A stretch of DNA of 39,981 nt from Flavobacteriales bacterium (GTDB taxonomy: Bacteria > Bacteroidota > Bacteroidia > Flavobacteriales_D > Sanyastnellaceae), in assembly GCA_002862785.1 (NCBI GenBank), contig PKDZ01000056.1:1-39981 (forward strand). Reading direction: 5' to 3'. Below the pieces are notes generated by a model. That model had not been told where the DNA came from. It made no database searches and saw only the letters and a program-made list of their open reading frames with translations. The first letter of the stretch is position 1, and each line of letters starts with the position of its first letter. Of the stretch, positions 26,760 through 33,773 are shown in pieces. Both the position numbers and the translations under genes were made by a program.

Positions 26760-28068
26760 CGGCTGGTTCCGTCGACCAGGGCGATGTGCCCTCTGGTTGG
26801 CCTTTGCACTTCACTGTCTGCCGACCGCATCGGCACAAGGGGATGTCCTGACTTTGGTCGCGGACAGCGTCCACTCGGTGGTGGTGCTTGATTCTGACTC
26901 CAGCACATTGGTCCCAACCCTCGATTCTGCTTGGGTTCACCGGGTGGACTCGCTGTGGTGGGCGTGGTGTGCGGAAGCCCATTGTGTGAGCACGGACAGC
27001 GCCATCTGGTATGCTGGGACGGACAGCAAGGCCTTGGCTGCGGATCTCGATACGGCGGCCATCCTGAGGGACTTGGCGGATCTCGACCGCAGGTCTACCC
27101 TTGACCTGGCGCCCCATGGAGCGGTGCTCGATCGCATTGCGTTCATGATGCGGCGCCGGCCCATATTCCTCGGCCGGATGATGGGCCGGGCACCCCAGTA
27201 TTTTCCTCTGTTCGAAGAAGCATTGGACCGGCACGGCCTTCCCTTGGAGTTGAAGTATGTCCCTGTCCTCGAAAGCGGACTGAACCCGTTGGCGCGCAGT
27301 GGCGCCGGGGCCACGGGATTGTGGCAGTTCATGTACAATACGGCGCGCCGGCAGGATTTGGAGATTAACAGTTGGGTCGACCAACGCCGGGATCCGATCG
27401 CGGCGACCGATGCGGCGTGTCGCTTTCTGAAGCGGCTTCATGAGATCTACGACGGGGATTGGCACCTCGCCCTTGCGGCCTACAACGCCGGCCCAGGCAA
27501 TGTGAACAAGGCCATCCGGCGCGCCGGATCGCGCGACTTCTGGAAGGTCCGGAGGTTCCTGCCGAGGGAAACGGCGCGATACGTCCCCTCGATCGTGGCG
27601 TTGGCCTACCTCTTCGCCCACCCGGTGGAGGCGGGCCTGGTGCCCAGCGACCCGGCCATACCCGCTTTCACTTTGGATACGGTGGTCGTCCACCGCAATG
27701 TGCGGTTCGACCAGGTGGCGCATGTGACCGGGCGTCCCGTGTCGGAAATTGCCCAACTGAATCCCCAATACCGCAAGGAGGTGGTGCCGGGCGCCATCGG
27801 TGGTGGGTGGCCCCTCGTGCTCCCGCAAGCGTCGGTCGGCGTGTTCATCGACCGCATGCCGGAGGCATTGGCCTGGGAACCGCACCGCACGCCCGAGGTC
27901 ACGTTCGAGCCCGAAGTGACGGTGTACCGTGTGCGGAATGGGGACGTGCTTGGGACCATTGCCCGACGTCATGGGGTTTCGGTACGGGATTTGAGGCAAT
28001 GGAATGGACTGCGCGGCGACATGATTGGCGTAGGCCAGAAACTCTACATCCATGCTGACCCTCGTTGA
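26740..28068 (+). CDS. MltD-like lytic transglycosylase with LysM domain
   Basis: A 442-residue secreted protein. A signal peptide (about residues 15-32) precedes a poorly conserved segment, then an SLT domain (about 160-290) with catalytic Glu178 in [17 protein letters not shown], the companion motif GLWQFM and [11 protein letters not shown] degenerate LysM-like segment at about 310-360 and a clear LysM domain at about 393-437 ([17 protein letters not shown]) bind peptidoglycan. It cleaves the glycan strand of the cell wall. The gene overlaps tatA by 20 bases and the DUF4837 gene by 17, so the three are probably co-translated; this trio is conserved in Bacteroidota. Confidence 0.92.
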   Translation: MTRTRPDGWFRRPGRCALWLAFALHCLPTASAQGDVLTLVADSVHSVVVLDSDSSTLVPTLDSAWVHRVDSLWWAWCAEAHCVSTDSAIWYAGTDSKALAADLDTAAILRDLADLDRRSTLDLAPHGAVLDRIAFMMRRRPIFLGRMMGRAPQYFPLFEEALDRHGLPLELKYVPVLESGLNPLARSGAGATGLWQFMYNTARRQDLEINSWVDQRRDPIAATDAACRFLKRLHEIYDGDWHLALAAYNAGPGNVNKAIRRAGSRDFWKVRRFLPRETARYVPSIVALAYLFAHPVEAGLVPSDPAIPAFTLDTVVVHRNVRFDQVAHVTGRPVSEIAQLNPQYRKEVVPGAIGGGWPLVLPQASVGVFIDRMPEALAWEPHRTPEVTFEPEVTVYRVRNGDVLGTIARRHGVSVRDLRQWNGLRGDMIGVGQKLYIHADPR

Positions 28069-29155
28069 CCGCCTCGTTCGATCCGCCCTCAAATCTGGCT
28101 TGCTCTGTGTGTTGGGCTTGTCTCTTATTCTGGTTTCCTGTGTCGGGGGCGCTTCCGACGGAAAGCCGGATGCGGCCTCACGGGCCGCATTGCTCCCAGG
28201 GAAGGTGGGTCCGAGCGGGGAGGTGGTGATGGTGGTGTCGGAGTCAGCGTGGAGCCGGGGCATCGGGGCGGCGGTTGACAGCGTCTTTCTGCGGCCGGTC
28301 CGGGTCCTGCCGCAATACGAGCCCCGCTTCGATGTCATTCGGCTTGACCCAGAGGAGTTCGACCGCTTTTGGAAACCCCACCGCAACCTCGTGGTGTTCG
28401 ACATCGCTGATCGCATTGACACACAGGAGCCATCGATGCGGGTCCTGCGCTCCCGGTATGCCAAGGGCCAGATCTACGTGGAAGTCAAGGCGAGGACGGC
28501 GAAGGCGGCGGCTGACTTGTTGCTGAACCCGGCGGAAGGAGAGATGCTGGCCGACTTGCTCGAGCAGGAAGAGGCCGCCCGCTATGGCCAGTGGATTGGC
28601 CTCGACCGGAATGAGGTCCTTGAACAAACGATTCGCGAGAAGCATGGATTGTCCTGCCTCCTGCCCAGGGATGCTCAACTGGTCCAATCGGCCGGCGGAT
28701 TCGCTTGGATTGAACGCAACCTGACACGGATGAAGGGGGGGCGAAACCACGATGTTCAACTGGGCATTGTGGTCCATCGCACGCCCTATGTCGGGCCGGA
28801 GGATTTCTCGATGGCCAGAATGTTGGTGCGTCGAGACTCCCTGTTCAAGGCGCGCGTCTCTGGGTCGAATCCCGGAAGTTGGATGACGACCGAATACCGG
28901 TTGCCACCCCGCTACGAGGAGGTCTTGTTTCGGGGAGGATTTGCCGCCACCCTTCGCGGCCTTTGGAAGATGGAGGGGGACTTCATGGGAGGGCCTTGGA
29001 CCTCGATCGCTTGGGTGGACCAGGCTCGGGGACAATTGGTCACCGTGGATGGTTATGTCTATGCCCCCTATTTCGGAAAACGGGAATACCTGAGGGAGGT
29101 TGAGGCCATCGTGCGGTCCTTTGCCCCCCTTGCCACGCAGAATACAACACCATGA
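28052..29155 (+). CDS. DUF4837 family lipoprotein
   Basis: A 367-residue protein with a lipoprotein signal (lipobox LVSC, Cys30) and a DUF4837 body: VMVVSESAWSRGIGAAVDSVF near the start, a central helical part, and WKMEGDFMGGPWTS near the end. The domain is characteristic of Bacteroidota and regularly follows a LysM transglycosylase gene, so an envelope role is likely but unproven. Its stop overlaps the next start in an ATGA arrangement. Confidence 0.87.
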   Translation: MLTLVDRLVRSALKSGLLCVLGLSLILVSCVGGASDGKPDAASRAALLPGKVGPSGEVVMVVSESAWSRGIGAAVDSVFLRPVRVLPQYEPRFDVIRLDPEEFDRFWKPHRNLVVFDIADRIDTQEPSMRVLRSRYAKGQIYVEVKARTAKAAADLLLNPAEGEMLADLLEQEEAARYGQWIGLDRNEVLEQTIREKHGLSCLLPRDAQLVQSAGGFAWIERNLTRMKGGRNHDVQLGIVVHRTPYVGPEDFSMARMLVRRDSLFKARVSGSNPGSWMTTEYRLPPRYEEVLFRGGFAATLRGLWKMEGDFMGGPWTSIAWVDQARGQLVTVDGYVYAPYFGKREYLREVEAIVRSFAPLATQNTTP

Positions 29156-29586
29156 AATACACGATTCATTACACCCTTCGGGCTGACGGTCCGGACGGAG
29201 AGGTCATCGAGGCCACGGTTCCCGAGGAGCCTTTCACGTTCGCGGCCGGTGCGGATGAAATTCTGGAGGACCTCGAGGCCGCGGTCCGATCCGCCGGTGT
29301 GGGGGATCAATTCGAACTGACGATTCCTGCCGACAAGGCTTACGGTCCGGAGATGGAGGGAGCATTTGCTGTGCTGCCCAAGACGCAGTTCGTGGATGAG
29401 GAAGGCCTGGACGAATCCGTGATGGCCGAAGGAGAGGTCGTCGTCATGCGGGACGAGATGGGAGAGGAGCTCCACGGCGTGGTCATCGGGGTGTCCGAGG
29501 AGGAGGTTGAGGTGGATTTCAACCATCCGCTCGCCGGCATCGACCTGCATTTCACCGTGCAGCTCATGGGTACAGAGGAGGGTTGA
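29152..29586 (+). CDS. SlyD-like FKBP-type peptidyl-prolyl isomerase
   Basis: A 144-residue cytoplasmic protein with the SlyD layout: a split FKBP domain (HYTLRADGPDGEVIEAT, PFTFAAGADEILEDLE and, at the end, NHPLAGIDLHFTVQL) with an inserted flap domain at about residues 65-120. It catalyses proline isomerisation and acts as a chaperone. The histidine- and cysteine-rich metal-binding tail of Escherichia coli SlyD is missing. It is translationally coupled to the DUF4837 gene by a four-base overlap. Confidence 0.88.
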   Translation: MKYTIHYTLRADGPDGEVIEATVPEEPFTFAAGADEILEDLEAAVRSAGVGDQFELTIPADKAYGPEMEGAFAVLPKTQFVDEEGLDESVMAEGEVVVMRDEMGEELHGVVIGVSEEEVEVDFNHPLAGIDLHFTVQLMGTEEG

Positions 29587-29657
29587 CGCAACCGTAACGA
29601 TTCCGCGACATTCAACGGAGCGAGACCACAGCATCTTCGGGTTCATCGCACAAGGAC

Positions 29658-30383
29658 ATGAATCCTGGACGCCTCTCCACGCCCTTTGTGGTGTTTGACC
29701 TGGCTGGCATGGTGGTGAATCATGCCAATGCCGTCTATGTGGGCATTTCGGCGGCATTTCGGGTCTACGGATTCAAGGTGGACCGAGAGGTGGCGACGCT
29801 GGCCCTTGGGGTTTCCTGTGAGCAGGGTGTGCGTGTCGTCCTCAGGGAACTCCACCCGCACAGGGAATTCGATCAGGAAGAAGTCGACCGCATCAGCACG
29901 AGTTACCGGAAGGAACTCACGCGGTTCTTTCGTTTCAGTCCTGGCCTGGCCCCCATGCCCGGTTTCCTGACGGCCGTGTCGCGCCTTCGTTCGCGTGGCG
30001 CGCGCATCGCAGTCTGCAGCGACTTGGATTGCACCACACTGGACCTTGTGATGGAACGCTTGGGATGGAGGGATTGTGAGTTGTTTGATGCGGTTGGCTG
30101 TTCTGATGTTGGCGCCTCGGCCGGGACCAAAGCGGATTTGATTGCCCACCTCATGGTGCAGTCCGGCGCGAAGGATGGTCGCGACACGGTGTATGTGGGC
30201 ACAACGCCGGGAGATGTGGCAGCCGGCAGGCAAGCAAATTGCGCCAAGGTGTTCCTCTTGGATGTGGGCCTGTCCGCTTTCCGGGACGTGGAAATGGATG
30301 CTGCGGATGCCGTGTTGGGTTTTGCGGATGAGCTCGTGCACCACCTTGGGGCAGGACGCCCAACTCCTGTCGGGGACGATTAA
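29658..30383 (+). CDS. HAD-superfamily hydrolase, phosphonatase-like
   Basis: A 241-residue HAD protein. Motif I is FDLAGM with nucleophile Asp14 and alanine in place of the usual second aspartate, as in phosphonoacetaldehyde hydrolase (DxAG). A helical cap follows (about residues 25-95), then motif II VCSDLD and motif IV VGTTPGDVAAGRQA, where the first acidic residue is Thr. Family members with this pattern act on phosphonates or phosphate esters; no phosphonate-uptake or transaminase gene is nearby, and a lysine for Schiff-base chemistry was not identified. Function unassigned beyond family. It lies 71 bases after the SlyD gene and 13 before ftsX. Confidence 0.8.
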   Translation: MNPGRLSTPFVVFDLAGMVVNHANAVYVGISAAFRVYGFKVDREVATLALGVSCEQGVRVVLRELHPHREFDQEEVDRISTSYRKELTRFFRFSPGLAPMPGFLTAVSRLRSRGARIAVCSDLDCTTLDLVMERLGWRDCELFDAVGCSDVGASAGTKADLIAHLMVQSGAKDGRDTVYVGTTPGDVAAGRQANCAKVFLLDVGLSAFRDVEMDAADAVLGFADELVHHLGAGRPTPVGDD

Positions 30384-30396
30384 CTTCGTCCGGTCC

Positions 30397-31266
30397 ATGA
30401 GCCGACCACGATCCACACGCAGCAAGGCCCACGGGTTTTCCGCCTTTTCGACCGCCTTGGGTGTGGCGCTGACGCTCGGCGTGTTGGGGACGCTGGTGGT
30501 CGGGGCTTTGGTCGTCCGCGAATTGAGGACAGACTGGTTGGCGTCCATGACCGTGCAGGTCGTTTTGGAGGATGGGGTCGAAGGCGGCCGGATGGCCGCA
30601 GAATGGCTTGGCGAAGACGGCGTCCAATCGGCGCTTTACATCGACGCTGACTCTGCTTCGGCTGAGATGGAGCGCGAGCTGGGCGAGCCGTTCATGGATT
30701 TCTTGGGCGATTCTCCCCTGCCTTCCTTGATTGAGTTGAAGCTCGATCCGGAGTGGATTGAGCGCGAGGGGGTGGCCGGTTTGGCGACACTGGCTTCGAG
30801 TTGGGAAGGCCGAGATGGGGTGACCCGTGTAGCGTATCCGCACAGGATTCTGGAGCGGCTGGAGCGTGGATTTTCGGATTGGACCACTCCACTGGTCTTG
30901 TTGCTGGCGATTTTCATGGTGGTGGCCGTGGCGCAGATTTTCAATGTGGTTCGATTGAGTGTCTTTGGCCGGCGCCAGCTCATCCGAAGCATGGACTTGG
31001 TGGGAGCGCCTCCGTCGCGAATCCGGCAGCCCTTCATTGCGGAAGCGATGGGCTATGGATTGGTGGGAGCCACGTTGGCCTATGCCGCTGTGGTCGGTCT
31101 GCTCGGTCTGCTCAAGCCCTTCCTGTCCGTGTTGGAGGGGTGGGGTCAGGAGAAGCTGGGCCTGCTGTTCGCCCTGCAAGTGGGCATGGGGTTGCTGATG
31201 ACGGGGTTGAGCGCCCGTTGGGCGGTGGCGCGTTACCTGGGTGCCCGGCTCGACAAACTGGTCTGA
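30397..31266 (+). CDS. ftsX: Cell-division protein FtsX
   Basis: A 289-residue ABC-type permease-like protein: a first transmembrane helix at about residues 15-40, a periplasmic domain (about 45-160) and three C-terminal helices (from about 165), with the signature RLSVFGRRQLIRSMDLVGAPPS of FtsX/FtsX-like loops. With FtsE it activates peptidoglycan hydrolases during division. ftsE is not adjacent, which is usual in this phylum. The frame is open upstream to 30142 inside the HAD gene, but 30397 begins the homology. A TAACTTCG element sits at 30381-30388. Confidence 0.92.
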   Translation: MSRPRSTRSKAHGFSAFSTALGVALTLGVLGTLVVGALVVRELRTDWLASMTVQVVLEDGVEGGRMAAEWLGEDGVQSALYIDADSASAEMERELGEPFMDFLGDSPLPSLIELKLDPEWIEREGVAGLATLASSWEGRDGVTRVAYPHRILERLERGFSDWTTPLVLLLAIFMVVAVAQIFNVVRLSVFGRRQLIRSMDLVGAPPSRIRQPFIAEAMGYGLVGATLAYAAVVGLLGLLKPFLSVLEGWGQEKLGLLFALQVGMGLLMTGLSARWAVARYLGARLDKLV

Positions 31267-31300
31267 ACTTCGGGCACCGCGCAACGCTTACTTTCGTGCC

Positions 31301-31567
31301 ATGAGCAGTCCCACGCCCGCCAACGAAGGCCGCAACGCGTTTCCGTTTGAACGCCGGAACTACCTCTTCTTCCTCTTGGGTCTGGGGCTGTTGGCTGCAG
31401 GATACCTGTTGATGAGCGGAGGGGGCGTGGAAGACCCCAATGAGTTCAGCGAGGCCATTTTCAGCACGCGGCGCATCACGATCGCGCCCTTGACTGTGCT
31501 GCTCGGGTACGGCGTCATTTTTTACAGCATCCTGAAGCGCTTCCCGGCGGAAGCCGGCCAGGATTGA
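31301..31567 (+). CDS. DUF3098 family membrane protein
   Basis: An 88-residue protein with two transmembrane helices (about residues 20-38 and 60-78) and the DUF3098 pattern FPFERRNYLFFLLGLGLL, then FSTRRITIAPLTVLLGY. The family is found in Bacteroidota between ftsX and uppP, exactly as here; its function is unknown. The longer frame from 31241 is rejected because homology starts at the ATG at 31301. Confidence 0.92.
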   Translation: MSSPTPANEGRNAFPFERRNYLFFLLGLGLLAAGYLLMSGGGVEDPNEFSEAIFSTRRITIAPLTVLLGYGVIFYSILKRFPAEAGQD

Positions 31568-31571
31568 GCGC

Positions 31572-32366
31572 ATGGGTGCACTGGAGGCGTTCCTCCTCGG
31601 GTTGGTTCAGGGTCTGACCGAATTCCTTCCTGTCAGCAGTTCCGGCCACCTTGAATTGGGCAAGGCCCTGCTGGGTGTCCACGATGGTGGCCTCGCCTTC
31701 AGCGTTGTGGTCCATGGCGCGACGGCGCTCAGCACCATTGTGGTGTTCCGACGGGACATCGTCTCGCTGGTGCGAGGGGTGTTCCTGTTGGGAAACGAGG
31801 GCAGGACAGCCCGGGGATTCGCGGGGCTCATTCTGCTGTCCATGGTGCCTGTTGGTGTGGTGGGTCTGCTGTTCAAGGACTCGATTGAAGCCCGGTTGGA
31901 TGGACACCTCGGGGCGGTGGGGGCCGCTCTCCTCGTCACGGCGGCCCTGCTGTTCTGGGCGCAGCGTCGGGACCGTGAGGGTGGCCGAGTCGGCGCATTG
32001 GAGGCGGGGATCATCGGATGCGCTCAGGCCGTGGCCGTGCTCCCGGGAATCAGCCGGAGCGGGGCGACGATTTCTGCAGCGCTTCTCTTGGGCGTCGACC
32101 GGGAAGAGGCGGCCCGCTTCAGTTTTCTGATGGTGTTGCCGCCGATTCTGGGCGCAACGCTGCTCGAGGTCAAGGACTTGCTGGACCCCGCCGTGGAGGT
32201 GGGGGGTGCCCCAACGTCCGCCCTCGTTATCGGCGCCGTCGCCGCCTTCCTGAGTGGATGGTGGGCTTGCACGGCCATGATGTCCCTGGTGAAGCGCAAT
32301 GGATTTCGCGGCTTTGCCGTTTACTGTGCGGTGGTCGGATTGGCCGCCCTGATGATCGGATCATGA
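31572..32366 (+). CDS. uppP: Undecaprenyl-diphosphatase
   Basis: A 264-residue polytopic membrane enzyme that dephosphorylates undecaprenyl pyrophosphate to recycle the lipid carrier of cell-wall synthesis. The active-site motifs are QGLTEFLPVSSSGHL (Glu17 and the serine cluster) and GISRSGATI. It starts four bases after the DUF3098 stop, and its own stop overlaps the next start (ATGA). The truB gene that often follows in this phylum is replaced here by an unknown lipoprotein. Confidence 0.96.
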   Translation: MGALEAFLLGLVQGLTEFLPVSSSGHLELGKALLGVHDGGLAFSVVVHGATALSTIVVFRRDIVSLVRGVFLLGNEGRTARGFAGLILLSMVPVGVVGLLFKDSIEARLDGHLGAVGAALLVTAALLFWAQRRDREGGRVGALEAGIIGCAQAVAVLPGISRSGATISAALLLGVDREEAARFSFLMVLPPILGATLLEVKDLLDPAVEVGGAPTSALVIGAVAAFLSGWWACTAMMSLVKRNGFRGFAVYCAVVGLAALMIGS

Positions 32367-32929
32367 CGAAACTCTCCCTGCCGACCGTGTTGCTCATGGC
32401 GGTCCTCACCTTGTTGACATCCTGCAATCCCAAGGTGCAGTTCAATGAGCCCATGCCCCCTGGGCGGTACAACCTTCCCAACATTCCGAAGGCCTTTCGC
32501 GGCGAGATCGTGGATGGTGATGAGGTGTGGTCCATCGGAAAGGACACGGTCTGGATTGATGATGAGGTGATGGTCAATGGGGAGGATTTCCTTCTCCGTC
32601 GCATGGCGGGCCACGTGGTGATGAGCCAGCCCGTGGCGGAAACCGGTCATTGGGAGGTCTTTTTGTTGAAGCGGGAAGGAGACGTTTTCCGGACGGCCTC
32701 GTTCGAAGACGATGAGAGTTGGCTGAGGCAGACGGCGACCTTCATGGAGAGCCCGCGCGAGCGGAAAAAGTCAGGGGGCAAGCCAGGATACTCCTATTGG
32801 CTCCTCAGTCCGACGGCCAAGGAGTTTCGAACCGTGCTCAAGCAGGGACTCTACGAGATGGCCGAGGGCGTGTCTTTGCCGCGCGGGGGCCAGGTCAGGC
32901 CATCAGCGCCGCCACCTCCGACCAATTGA
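32363..32929 (+). CDS. Uncharacterised lipoprotein downstream of uppP
   Basis: A 188-residue protein with a lipoprotein signal (MTKLSLPTVLLMAVLTLLTSC, split so that Cys21 is the lipidation site) and a mature part rich in beta-forming residues and ending in a proline-rich tail (PSAPPPPTN). No domain is recognised. The start overlaps the uppP stop by four bases, so it is probably co-translated and acts in the envelope. A longer frame from 32018 lies inside uppP and is not supported. Its last 35 bases overlap the converging superoxide dismutase gene. Confidence 0.78.
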   Translation: MTKLSLPTVLLMAVLTLLTSCNPKVQFNEPMPPGRYNLPNIPKAFRGEIVDGDEVWSIGKDTVWIDDEVMVNGEDFLLRRMAGHVVMSQPVAETGHWEVFLLKREGDVFRTASFEDDESWLRQTATFMESPRERKKSGGKPGYSYWLLSPTAKEFRTVLKQGLYEMAEGVSLPRGGQVRPSAPPPPTN

Positions 32930-33650
32930 TGCGGTCGAGCACAGCCGCGACGTAATCGGTCCGCCGGTTCTGGTAGTTCAGATAGTAGGCGTGTTCCCAG
33001 ACGTCGATGCCGAGGAGCGGACGGCCTTGGAGGTGGGTGTCCACGACGCCCTTCATCAGGGGGTTGTCTTGGTTGGCGGTCGAACACACGAAGAGTCGAT
33101 TCGGCTGGCTTTCGTCCTGGACCAACCAGGCCCAACCAGAGCCGAATCGAGACCCGGCCGCTTGCGACAGGGCAGTCAGGAGGGTCTCCTGATTTCCGAA
33201 AGACGCTGTGATGCGGTCGGCGAGAACGCCGCTTGGTTGGGAAGGCTCTGACGAGGGAGTCAGGACCTTCCAGAACAAGGCGTGGTTGAAGTGTCCGCCG
33301 CCGTTGTTCCGCAGCCCGGTATCGTCCGGTCCCAAGCCAGCGAGCAGGGCCTCGAGTGACATTCCCCCCATGGCGTGCCCTTCGAGCGCGGCATTGAGCT
33401 TGCGCACATATCCGGCGTGGTGCCGTTCGTGGTGGATTTTCATCGTCTGGCGGTCGATGGCGGGCTCCAGGGCATCATGCGCATATCCGAGTTCGGGGAG
33501 GGTGAAGCCGGTTGTGGCCGCATTCTCTGCGGCGGGGGTTCCCGGGTCGACTGGCGCGTTGCCGCAGCCGATGAGACCGGAGACGAGGGGGGCGGCGACG
33601 AGGCCGGCTCCGGCCATTCCGCTCAGTTTGATGAAGGTGCGCTTGTCCAT
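32895..33650 (-). CDS. Exported Fe/Mn-family superoxide dismutase, Mn type
   Basis: A 251-residue protein: an export signal followed by a full SOD domain (residues 50-249). The metal ligands are His73 (KIHHERHH), His123 (GGGHFNHALFW), Asp216 and His220 (GIDVWEHAYYLNYQ). The glycine-rich GGGH before His123 and Gln194 in STANQDNPLM are features of manganese enzymes. The N-terminus KRTFIKLSGMAGAG resembles a Tat signal with KR for RR, and LIGC (Cys29) looks like a lipobox. It thus probably detoxifies superoxide on the outer side of the inner membrane, folded before export. SOD is usually cytoplasmic, although exported forms are known. A nested inverted repeat lies upstream. Confidence 0.92.
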   Translation of the reverse strand: MDKRTFIKLSGMAGAGLVAAPLVSGLIGCGNAPVDPGTPAAENAATTGFTLPELGYAHDALEPAIDRQTMKIHHERHHAGYVRKLNAALEGHAMGGMSLEALLAGLGPDDTGLRNNGGGHFNHALFWKVLTPSSEPSQPSGVLADRITASFGNQETLLTALSQAAGSRFGSGWAWLVQDESQPNRLFVCSTANQDNPLMKGVVDTHLQGRPLLGIDVWEHAYYLNYQNRRTDYVAAVLDRINWSEVAALMA

Positions 33651-33693
33651 GGTGCAGGTTTGCCGGCAGAATTTCTTTCCGGATGTTCATAAT

Positions 33694-33716
33694 CCAACCT
33701 CCAACGTTGGCGTTGG
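33694..33716. promoter_or_regulatory. Nested inverted repeat between divergent SOD and AsmA genes
   Basis: CCAAC occurs at 33694-33698 and 33701-33705, and GTTGG at 33706-33710 and 33712-33716, so an exact 10-base palindrome (CCAACGTTGG) sits inside an outer repeat. It lies 44 bases before the SOD start and 58 before the AsmA start and looks like an operator for a dimeric regulator. No T run follows, so it is not a terminator. Confidence 0.45.
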
Positions 33717-33773
33717 TTCAACCACCCCCTGTGGAGGGGAGCACAGGCCCCCAATCTTTGTGGGCGGAACAGC

